This document shows positions 16,623-25,286 of a DNA stretch of 64,000 nt, one piece after another; within the stretch, counting starts at the first letter, position 1, and each line of letters begins with the position of its first letter. This DNA comes from an uncultured Blastocatellia bacterium (GTDB taxonomy: Bacteria; Acidobacteriota; Blastocatellia; Chloracidobacteriales; Chloracidobacteriaceae): positions 104,015-168,014 of the forward strand of contig CALGZC010000004.1 of assembly GCA_937934745.1 (NCBI GenBank), written 5' to 3'. Below the pieces are notes generated by a model. It was not told where the DNA came from. It searched no databases and saw only the letters and a list, made by a program, of their open reading frames with translations. The translations under genes were made by a program, and so were the position numbers.

Positions 16623-19600
16623 TTAGAACCGGAAGCGACCGCTAAGGGTCAGCGTGCGGCGTCCCCAGCCGTTGAGATTGCGACCGAAGTCCGGGCTGTT
16701 CATGTTGTTGATCGGGATGCCGTAGAAGTCCTGGTTGAACACATTGAAGTAGTCGGCCCGCAGTTCGAACGTGTAGCGCTCCATCAACTTGATGCGCTTG
16801 AGCAAGCTGAGGTTGGTGTTGTTGAAATCCGTCCCGCGCAGCGAGTTGCGCGGCGCCGTGCCGTTGCCGACCGTATTGATGAGCGGGAAGCCAGTCGCGC
16901 CGACGACCGGCACGAAGTACTGACCCGTCGTGCGCGGATTGCTAAAGGTGCGCATATTGCGCGTGACCGGGTCGAGCGTGAATGCGCCGTTCGGATTGAA
17001 GTTCGGGCGGTCGCCGCCGGCGCCGTTGCCGTTGGTATCCACGCCGGTCACGATGGTGAAGGGCTGCCCGGACTGACGCTCGACCACGCCGGACAATTGC
17101 CAGCCGCCAAAGAGGCTCTCCGTCCACTTCGGCGCACTCTTGAACCAGGGGATTTCATAGACGAAGTTGACCGCGATGCGGTGCGGGCGGTCAAACGCCG
17201 ACACCGAGCGCTCGCCGCGCCGAATGTTGGTGAAGTCCTGCGGCACCTGCGGGCTGGGGCCGGCAATCGCCGCCACGCCCAGCGACTCGTCGTTGTCGCT
17301 GATGAGCTTGCTGAAGGTGTAGGCCAGCCCAAACTGCAAGCCGTGGTTGAAACGCTTGCGCAGGTCGATGTAGCCGGCGTTGTAGCTGGAGCGCGCCGTG
17401 GTGGCGATCAGCACCCGCGAGCCCCAGGCCGGGTTAAGCCGGCGCGCCTGGACGCCCGGCACCGAGCGGCCCGCTCGCGCGTCGGCGATCTGCTGCGGCG
17501 TCAACGTGGCGAAGTTGGCCTGAAGCTGGTTGATGCCGTTGAACGACCGGCTGCCGGTGTAGCCGACCTCGAGCACGAAGTCGCGGAAGAACTGGCGCTG
17601 GAAGTTGAAGCTGTAGTACTCCGTGCGCGGATTCTGGGCATCCTCCGGCGTGTTCACATAGGTTGCCAACGGGTTGAAGACCGGCTGTCCCGTCACCGGC
17701 AGCAGCCGCGGGTACTGGTCAAAGACATTGTTCTGCTGCCCGACGACAACGCGCGGGAAGTTGCTCGCGTTGACCGTTAGGATGTTGTAAAACAGCACAT
17801 CGTATGAAATCCCATAGCCGCCGCGGAAGACCGTCCGGTCGTTGCCGAGCATGGTGGCGATGAAGCCATCGCCCTCGACGCGCGGGTTCCAGGCGAAGCC
17901 GAGACGCGGCGCGACGTTGTTGTTGTCGCGGCGCGTTGGCCCTGGCACGCCGACCGAGAGGCTTTGCGCGTCGCGCGCGCCAAAGAAGCCGAACGGCACA
18001 TCGTTGGTTTCATAGCGGATGCCCAAGTTGAGCGTGAGGGTGGGCGTCACGCGCCAGTCGTCCTGGAAAAAGTAAAACTGCGACACTTGGCGGGCGTCGA
18101 AGCTGGCGGTCTGGAGCGCCTGCCTGAACTCGAAGACGCTGTTGTTCAGAAAGTCAGCCAAATTGTTGAAGACAAACGTGCCTTTCGAGTCAAAGGCGGC
18201 CGTGTTGTCCAGCTGGATGTAGCGAATGTCAAACCCGGCTTTCAGCGTGTGGTTGCCCAGCTGCTTGGTGAGCAGGTTCTGAAACTGATAGCTGTTCTGC
18301 ACCCGTCCCTGCGGAAAGTTTGACGCGCCGCCAATCGTGAATGCGCCGCCAATGGTCGTCGTCGGCGTGGTCGGGTCGTTTTCTGGAAACGCGAGGTTGC
18401 GCCGGATGAAGCCAAAGCGAAACTCGTTGAGGAGCGTCGGCGAAAACGTGTGAATGTCGCTGACAATGACATTCTGGTCGCGGATGGACTGCGCGCCAGC
18501 GAACCGCGAGCTGAACTGCAAGTTGCTGACCACGTTCGGCTGTTCGCTATCCGTGAGGATGTAGCGCCCGGTGAGCCGGTTGGATGCGCTGAACTGGTGG
18601 TCGGCCGCGAATGACGAAGTTATACGCGTCGGCTGGCTGGGTAATCGGCAACTGCACGATGCCGGTTTGAATCGGCACGCCGTTGATGTTGATGGTCGAG
18701 AGATTCGTGAAGCGCGGATTGCGCGCGTAAACATCCTGCAGAAACCGAATCGAGTCAAGAACCGCCTGGCGGCTGGCCGCAGTCTGCGCCGGAGCTTTGC
18801 CGTCGCGGCGCGTAGCAGTACCGTGCTCGGCGCGGCAAAGCCGGATTGGGTCGGGATGCGCGTCTGCGGCCCGAGCAACTGCTCCGTGCGGGTTGGGTTC
18901 GCCTGGAAGAAGCCGTAGGAAAAAGGTCTTGTCACGAATGATGCGCCCGCCGAAATCGCCCCCGACTTGGTTGGTGTTGAAGCGCGCCTGACCGGTCAAG
19001 CCGCGTTGCTTTTCTAGGTTGTTCGGCGTGTTGAGACCGCTGCCAAGGTAGTAGATGAAGGCCTGACCAAAACTCGTGCGTGCCGGACTTCGTGATGACA
19101 TTGGTTTGCCCGCCGCTGTTGCGTCCGAACTCGGCGTGGTCCGGGGTGGTTTGAATCTGGAACTCCTGAACCGCTTCCGGAGCCAAGCCGATGGTTGGAA
19201 TCGTGACAGAAATATCGTTGTTATCCGCGCCGTCAATGCTGAAGTTATTGTTACGGGCGCGCTGGCCCCGTTGACGCTGATGCCGCTCGAGCCGGGCGCC
19301 CGGAAAGCGTTGGGCGACAGGACTGCCAGGTTGTTGATGTCGCGTCCGGCCGAGGGCGGCCGCTCGACGGCGCGGCGTGCTTCAAACGTGGCCCCGATGG
19401 TCGGCGAGTTGCAGTTGAGCGCCACGGCGCTCTCGGTGCTGGCCGTCACCGCATCCGACTGCTCGCCGACCTCAAGCGTGACGTTGAGTCCGGTGTCAAC
19501 CGCGGAGGATACCCGGAGGTCCGTGTATTCGGTGGTTTTGAAGCCGTCTTTCTCGCCAACGATACGGTAGATGCCGGGGTCAAGCGCCGGTATGCGGTAA

Positions 19601-19812
19601 GCGCCGGAGTCATTGGTTGTCGTTTCCCGCGCTTAGTTGGTCGCTTGATTGATCACAGCCACATGCGCGCCGATGACGGCCCCGCCGGTCGGATCGGTAA
19701 TCGTTCCGGTGAGAGCGCTGCGGGTGAACTGTCCCCAGCCCAGCGCCGTCAAGCTGAGCGCCTAGAGCAAGCCAAGGCTCAGCGCCTAACCTGCGCGGCC
19801 GCAGCAGCTCAT
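16623..19812 (-). pseudogene. Oar-like TonB-dependent receptor, decayed by stops and frameshifts
   Basis: From ATG 19812 the frame reads a signal-peptide-like start (MSCCGRAG) interrupted by TAG at 19788 and TAG at 19764. The carboxypeptidase-regulatory repeat follows (ALTGTITDPTGGAVIGAHV) with TAA at 19635 in the middle of NQATN-ARETTTNDSGAYRI. The plug domain then jumps between frames at least five times between about 19290 and 18590. Recognisable pieces are ISVNGA, then in another frame GLAPEAVQEFQIQTTPDHAEF and NSGGQTNVITKSGT, then back to LNTPNNLEKQRGLTGQARF. The last two thirds (about 18590 to 16623) stay open and encode the beta-barrel, ending in Phe as outer-membrane proteins do. The protein is homologous to the intact receptor at 20409 (shared GDGFIATML, RGGYGISYD). 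Clearly a pseudogene. Confidence 0.88.
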
Positions 19813-20408
19813 CTGTAAAAATGGATTCGGCAGACGACCATCTACCTCAAACAACATCGAGCTTTACCATCACGGCCTTGCAAGCTTGCACGGCTGTGGG
19901 ACAGTCTGCTTCGGGTACGCTGTATGCCGGGACAGCTTCACTGAGTGCCCGTCAGGTCCAGTCGCCGCTTTTTTAGCCAGGCGCTTTGGCGCGAGAGCGC
20001 CCACGGCTGCCAGCGGTGTATCGAGATGCCGAGCAAAGCAGATAGTGTGCAAAAAAGGCTATGATGTGGGGTCAGCCGGCCTGACAAGTCACCCCACAAG
20101 GTTGTAGTGAGCGACCTGCCGTGGCCGCAGGCACGGCTCCTGCAAGTCAAAGGACTCCAATTTTCTGGAAAAGTTTTGTTTTTCGTATGGTGTGCCGCCC
20201 CCCGGCGCTGAGCCTGCGCCCAAGCGGATGCCCTGATCGCGGGAATTGCTCGCGCACGGAAACTCCATTCGAGCCTTAGCTTCGAGCCTTAGCGCGGAGA
20301 TTGACCGTTTCCCAGGCATGTTCCAATACGTGGAACAGAGTTTGCCTGGAGGAAAGCCTACCTAAAGGACTGACGCAACTCTTACAACTTAAGGAGGGAT
20401 TCAACGTG
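19813..20408. other. Intergenic region between divergent receptor genes
   Basis: About 600 bases without a convincing gene. It holds several hairpins, for example GGCGCT/AGCGCC around 19980-20010 and GCCGTG/CACGGC at 20118-20137, and an exact 13-bp tandem duplication TTCGAGCCTTAGC at 20268-20293. A cobalamin-riboswitch-type core, which would be natural before a TonB receptor, was looked for and not found. Promoters for both receptors must lie here, but no clear -10/-35 pair was identified. Confidence 0.6.
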
Positions 20409-23400
20409 ATGGATCCAAATAGCAGGCAGTTCAAGCTACAGCTTGTCCGCCTGGCAGCGCTGTTTGTGGCGCTGGGGGCGCTGAGCTGGTCAACTGTCGC
20501 CCAGACCATTTACGGCAACCTCTCCGGACGGGTGACCGATCAGACGGGCGCGGCGATAGCCGGCGCGCGCGTCGAAGTGCGGAACATGGATACCGGAGAA
20601 ACCCGCGAAACAACCACCGGCAGCGACGGCGTCTATGTCTTCCGCGCCCTGCCCGGCGGACGTTATTCAGTCAAAATCTCGGCCGATACCTTTGAAACGC
20701 TCGTGCGCGAGCCAATTGCCGTCACGGTCGCCCGCGACGCCACGGTGGATGCCGAGCTGAAGCCTGGCAGCGCCCAGGAAGTCGTGACGGTGGAAGGCGA
20801 CGCGGCGCTCATCGAGACGAGCCGCAGCCAAATCAGCAAGCAGGTTGACGCCCGGCGCATTCTGGAGCTGCCGGGGCGCAACACGCTCAACGGCTTGGCG
20901 CTGCTCCAGCCGGGCGTCGTCAACAACCAGAACGGTCGCCCCGGATCGGGCTTCGCCGTCAACGGCGCCCGAACCCGTTCCAACAACTTCTTGATTGACG
21001 GGACGCAAAACAATGACCCGTCGCTGTCCATTCCGACCCAGAACCTCCCGCCGGAGGCGCTGGCCGAATTTCAGATCATCACCAACAACTTTTCGGCGGA
21101 ATACGGGCGCAACGGCGGCGCGATTGTCCAGCAGATCACCCGCTCGGGAACGAATGAATTCCGCGGGATTGCCCACTACACCTGGTCCGGCAACGGCTTG
21201 GATGCGCTGACGACCGGCCAGCAGCGGACGTTTGCCGCGGCGCGCGCCGCCGGCTTCAGCGAGCGCGAGTCGCTGCGGCGGGCGCGGAGCGTCACGGTGG
21301 ACAACACCTGGGGCGTCACCTTCGGCGGCCCGATCAAGAAAGACAAAATCTTCTTCTTCACGAGCTTTGATCGGAACACGTTCCGCACTACCGTGTCGGG
21401 GACAAATACGCTGGCGCTGGCGCCGGCAGCCGTGACGCAGCTACAAAACTACGCCAACACGGTCACTTCTGGCCCCGACGCCTTTGCGCCGGGCGCGTTG
21501 CAGTTCCTGCTCAACACGTTCCCGGTGGCAAACGACCCGACGCCGCGCGGCACGCTGACCATTCGGCGCCCGTCGGACAACGCCATCATCCTTACCCTGC
21601 CGGTGCAGCAGTTCAACCGGGCGCTGCAGGGCGCGCCCTTGCCGTTTGGCACGACGTTCTGGCGCATTCTGGCGCGCGGCGACATTCAACTGACGAGCAA
21701 TGACCGCTTTATGTTGCGCTACCTCCAGGATCGGTCGCGCGATCCAGGTTCGCCATCCCCTATTCCGGGGAATGAAATCGGCACGAACGTGGACAACTAC
21801 AACGGCGCGGTCAACTACATCCGCACGTTTAGCCCTCGCGCCATCAATGAGTTCCGCTTCAGCTACGTGGACCGCGCTCTGAACTTCCCGGAAAACCTGC
21901 CGCCGGCCTTTGCCATCAGCGGCTTCAACAGTGTTGGCAATGCGAACTTCCCGCAGTTCCGCAACAGCAAAGTCATCGAGTTCACGGACAACTTCACCTT
22001 TATCGTCGGGCGGCACACGTTGAAGTTCGGCGGGTCCTACAACCGCGTCAACCTCGACTCCTTCTTTGCGCCGAATTTCCGCGGGACGGTCCAGTATCCC
22101 TCGATGCAGGAGTTTCTGTTCGACCGAAATGCGATCTTCTCACAGTACGCGGGAACGGGGTCTGTGCCGGCGCGCGTCAATGAAGTCGGTGTTTTCGCGC
22201 AGGATGACTTCCGCATCACGCCGAGCTTCACGCTCAATCTTGGGCTGCGGTATGAGTACGTCTCCGCACCGTTTGGCTTTTTCTCGAATGCCGAGCCGGA
22301 CATCAACAACTTCGCCCCGCGCGTCGGCTTCGCCTGGAATCCGCGCGTGAGCGGAGATGGCTTCATCGCCACCATGCTGGGCGGTGATAAAACGGTCATC
22401 CGCGGGGGCTATGGCATCTCGTATGACCAAATCTTCCTCAACGTTTTGCTCAACACTTCGCGCAACTTCCCGCGCGGCGTCAACATTGTCCTGGGCAACA
22501 TTACCGGACAGCGCCTGTATGTACCGGCAAACCGCCCGGCGCCGCCGACGCCACAGCAATTCACGGGCAACCCGGACTTGCTGCCGGTGCGCCTCTATTC
22601 GCCTAACAAGCGCGTGTCGCTCCCGTACCAACAATCCTTCAACTTCGGCTTTGAGCGCCAGTTGTTTGGCGACTATGTGCTCAAGGTGTTCTACATCGGC
22701 TCGCGCGGGCTGAAGCTGGTCCGCGAAGTCGAGACCAATCTCGGCTTCTTCCAATCGGCCATCAACAACAACCCGGCGTTCTACGCCAATGTGCTGCCGA
22801 CCCTGCGCCCGGTGACGATTAGCGGGCAGCCGGCATTTCGGCGCGATCCGGCGCGCGGCTCGATTCTGGTCGGCGACGGGCTGGCCAGCTCGTGGTATCA
22901 CTCGCTCCAGGTCACCCATGGCAAGCGGTTCCGCCACGGGATTCAGTATGAGCTGAACTACACCTGGAGCGCGTTCATCAACGACAGCGATGACATTCTG
23001 GGCGGACAAACCAACTCGACCTTGCCGGCTAACCCGCTCAACTTCCGGCAGGATCGGGGCCGGTCGGGTCTCGACCAGCCGCATCGCTTCGTGGCGAACT
23101 ACTCATTTGAGATTCCCCGCATCGAGATCAGCAACTGGTTCTTTGATCGCTTGCTCAACGGCTGGTCAATGAGCGGCATCTCGACGTTTTCTTCCGGGAC
23201 GCCCTTCAGCATTCTCAACGCGACGAACGCGCTCGGCATTCTCCCGGGTCAGATTTCGACCGTTGAACTGTCGCAGCGCGTCAACATCAATCCCGGGGGC
23301 GTGCCGGGAACTGCGACGGGCACGAACCCGAATCCGTTCTTCGTCCTCAACCCGGCCAACTCCGGCATCAACGGCAATGCCGGGCGGAACATTGTCCGCA

Positions 23401-23642
23401 CGGGCGGCGTCGCTTCGACGAACTTCGCGTTTGTGAAGAATATTCGGACGTTCGGCAGCGGCGACCGGCAGCAGGCGCTTCAGATTCGCTGGGAAGTCTT
23501 CAACGTCTTCAACCGGCGCAACTTTACGGTCATTCCGCCCAATACGGTCAGCGCGAACACGAACCCGGCGCTGTTTCTCAACTTTGGGCAAACCAATGTC
23601 GGCGGACGAGGCATGATTTTCACCGCCCGCTACATTTTCTAA
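20409..23642 (+). CDS. Oar-like TonB-dependent receptor with carboxypeptidase-regulatory domain
   Basis: Outer-membrane receptor of 1077 aa. It has a signal peptide (LVRLAALFVALGALSWSTVAQ), an N-terminal carboxypeptidase-regulatory-like domain (GNLSGRVTDQTGAAIAGARV to about residue 110), a plug domain (SRSQISKQVDARRILELPGRN, then NFLIDGTQNN, then QQITRSGTNEFRG) and a long 22-strand-type barrel ending ARYIF, with the terminal Phe recognised by the Bam machinery. AAGGAGG at 20391-20397 precedes GTG 20406/ATG 20409; ATG is chosen, but GTG is better spaced. The Oar family is strongly expanded in Acidobacteriota; members take up polymers or help export proteins, and the substrate here is unknown. 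It is homologous to the decayed gene on the other side of the spacer. Confidence 0.92.
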   Translation: MDPNSRQFKLQLVRLAALFVALGALSWSTVAQTIYGNLSGRVTDQTGAAIAGARVEVRNMDTGETRETTTGSDGVYVFRALPGGRYSVKISADTFETLVREPIAVTVARDATVDAELKPGSAQEVVTVEGDAALIETSRSQISKQVDARRILELPGRNTLNGLALLQPGVVNNQNGRPGSGFAVNGARTRSNNFLIDGTQNNDPSLSIPTQNLPPEALAEFQIITNNFSAEYGRNGGAIVQQITRSGTNEFRGIAHYTWSGNGLDALTTGQQRTFAAARAAGFSERESLRRARSVTVDNTWGVTFGGPIKKDKIFFFTSFDRNTFRTTVSGTNTLALAPAAVTQLQNYANTVTSGPDAFAPGALQFLLNTFPVANDPTPRGTLTIRRPSDNAIILTLPVQQFNRALQGAPLPFGTTFWRILARGDIQLTSNDRFMLRYLQDRSRDPGSPSPIPGNEIGTNVDNYNGAVNYIRTFSPRAINEFRFSYVDRALNFPENLPPAFAISGFNSVGNANFPQFRNSKVIEFTDNFTFIVGRHTLKFGGSYNRVNLDSFFAPNFRGTVQYPSMQEFLFDRNAIFSQYAGTGSVPARVNEVGVFAQDDFRITPSFTLNLGLRYEYVSAPFGFFSNAEPDINNFAPRVGFAWNPRVSGDGFIATMLGGDKTVIRGGYGISYDQIFLNVLLNTSRNFPRGVNIVLGNITGQRLYVPANRPAPPTPQQFTGNPDLLPVRLYSPNKRVSLPYQQSFNFGFERQLFGDYVLKVFYIGSRGLKLVREVETNLGFFQSAINNNPAFYANVLPTLRPVTISGQPAFRRDPARGSILVGDGLASSWYHSLQVTHGKRFRHGIQYELNYTWSAFINDSDDILGGQTNSTLPANPLNFRQDRGRSGLDQPHRFVANYSFEIPRIEISNWFFDRLLNGWSMSGISTFSSGTPFSILNATNALGILPGQISTVELSQRVNINPGGVPGTATGTNPNPFFVLNPANSGINGNAGRNIVRTGGVASTNFAFVKNIRTFGSGDRQQALQIRWEVFNVFNRRNFTVIPPNTVSANTNPALFLNFGQTNVGGRGMIFTARYIF

Positions 23643-23662
23643 TCTCGGTTTTTTCTCCCGGT

Positions 23663-23736
23663 TGTCCGTTTCGCTGAAAGGTGAAACGGACACTGCCGGA
23701 ACCGTCGGCTCCTATGTGAGTCGGCGGTCTTTTTCT
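23663..23736 (+). terminator. Double hairpin terminator after the receptor gene
   Basis: Two hairpins follow the receptor stop. TGTCCGTTTC (23663-23672) pairs exactly with GAAACGGACA (23683-23692). Then CCGTCGGCTC (23702-23711) pairs with GAGTCGGCGG (23718-23727), with two G-U pairs, and is followed by TCTTTTTCT. The second has the form of a Rho-independent terminator. Confidence 0.65.
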
Positions 23737-24084
23737 GGGTCGCCTCCTTTGGCCGCTCGCCTGGACTTTTTCCGCAACCGATATCGCCATCAGCGGCTGT
23801 GGAGTGCATCCCGTAAGATGCCGCCGGACCTTCCCTGTTTGGACTGCCGGCCGTAAGCGCCGGTTGCCATGCGAGACGCATCCGGTACACACGCACTAGT
23901 GGGGATATGTAGCGGCGTTTTAAGCGAAAAAGAAGGCGATGTTGCGGTTGATGCCGCACCATCGCCACGGTCGTGTGTGCATAGCCAATTGTCCGACCTT
24001 TCGCTGGAAGATTGTTTGTATGTAAACCCAGCTTGCTCCGGCTGCCCACAGCCCCCCAGGATGTACAACTCGACACAATCTCGC

Positions 24085-24489
24085 TTATGGCGAAAGTGTC
24101 TGATTGATGTTCGGTGACAGATAATTCATCACCGGCTTGGCGCACACCGGCGCTGAAATCTGCGCACGGACAAAGCAGTCCCGGCAAAGCACCGGCCGCC
24201 CCTGTGTCGGTAGAAAGGGTACGGTTGTTCGTACGCCGCACTCCGCACACTCTACCTCGACTTGAATGCGTGGACGGCTGCCGTCAGTTGCCATCATGCT
24301 GAGCAACTGGTTAAAACGTTCGTTCTTGCGCGTCTTGCACGGTTTGCACCGTTTTGGTTGATTCTTAAGTCCCTTGTCGAAAAAGAACTGCTGCTCTCCG
24401 GCCGTGAAGACAAACGGTGCCCCACATTCGACACAGGTGAGGTGAATGTCTTCAAAGTTCGGCTCTGCAAGTGTTTTCGCCTCGTCCAT
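24085..24489 (-). CDS. Double zinc-ribbon protein (zf-trcl-like)
   Basis: 134-aa soluble protein with two treble-clef-like zinc sites. The first is CVECGAPFVFTAGEQQFF followed by KRCKPCKTRKN (CxxC and CxxC), with the phrase FVFTAGEQQFFFDKGL typical of the probable zinc-ribbon domain family. The second is CAECGVRTTVPFLP followed by LCRDCF. Such proteins are common in Acidobacteriota and Cyanobacteria, and their target is unknown. The C-terminal tail (NYLSPNINQTLSP) is unstructured. The start is placed at 24489 because GGAG lies about 11 bases upstream; the ATG at 24498 directly abuts that site. Divergent from the radical SAM gene across a spacer of nearly 800 bases. Confidence 0.8.
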   Translation of the reverse strand: MDEAKTLAEPNFEDIHLTCVECGAPFVFTAGEQQFFFDKGLKNQPKRCKPCKTRKNERFNQLLSMMATDGSRPRIQVEVECAECGVRTTVPFLPTQGRPVLCRDCFVRAQISAPVCAKPVMNYLSPNINQTLSP

Positions 24490-25286
24490 AGTCGGCATGA
24501 CTCCTCGTGTGTAACTCCCTTGCGTCCGCCTCGTAGCGGCGTGGGGGTGTTGACCCTGACCGATACTGCTCCTAACACGTCCCGTCCGATTCGCCTCGAG
24601 AAGTGCGGCACAATGAACGCATGGCCACACCTTCCGACGACGCGTCGGTGACCGATCCCCCCTTGCTCACTCTTGATGAATCTTTGAAATCTTTTTCAGA
24701 CAGCTACTTATCTAGTGAAGGCTAAAGTAAGTGTCAAGCTCCTCTTGAGGCTGTTCAGATGGTCAGGGGGGGCTTTTGGGACTAACCTGTTGATTTACCA
24801 AAGGTTAGATGATTGAATAGGCAAAAATCTTTTTTTCGTGAAGATTTACTACCTAAAAGTTCGTGTAGCTTCTTATGGATTCTTTTCAGTTGGCTGTGGA
24901 TACGTTGTGGAACCTTAGGCCCGTCAACCGGCCCTGCGCCCGCAGGTAGGTTGCCGGTGCTCACCTGTGAGGGAAGAGGCAAGCAGACAACCCGCTTGTC
25001 AGTAAGGCGCACCGTACAGAAGCTTTACACGGGATTGTCTTGACACCGGTCTGACTGGTACACAAGATGCACGCGCATCACGAGACCGTTCACAGCCACT
25101 TTGAATCAAAATCCCGGAACAGGACCCGGAACAAGGATCAGTCGTATTGGTTTGGTTGTGTAGGTCTGGGGAACGTCTAAGCGATGCCAAGTTGTGCGTT
25201 GCTAACTTGCAACTCGCAAGTTGTGACCCGAAGTCAAACATCACACCGGGAAAAGTCCTAACCGATACAGGAGACATGCAGAACTC
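24490..25286. other. Long spacer before the radical SAM gene
   Basis: Nearly 800 bases with no convincing gene and a lower GC content (about 24660-24870) than the surroundings. It contains an imperfect 12-bp tandem duplication (CCCGGAACAGGA, 25113-25137) and a hairpin AACTTGC-AACTC-GCAAGTT at 25204-25222, about 65 bases before the radical SAM start, with a further AAGTTG copy on either side. The hairpin position suits an operator or leader structure for the downstream gene. A 34-codon reading frame at 24621-24725 lacks a ribosome binding site and is not called. Confidence 0.5.

Noticed and set aside
17097..17780. Long plus-strand frame antisense to the receptor pseudogene
   Set aside because: It is a GC-rich mirror of the conserved receptor barrel frame, with Arg/Ala-rich sequence and no family match.
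19635..19788. Recoding (stop codon read-through) in the decayed receptor
   Set aside because: TAG and TAA are both involved, several frameshifts accompany them, and no other gene in the window uses internal stops.
19813..20408. Cobalamin riboswitch upstream of the TonB-dependent receptor
   Set aside because: The conserved core (a GCCACTG-type box and the GGGAA region) was not found; only simple hairpins are present.
24621..24725. 34-codon reading frame MATPSDDASVTDPP... divergent from the zinc-ribbon gene
   Set aside because: No ribosome binding site, low complexity, and no recognisable family; probably chance.
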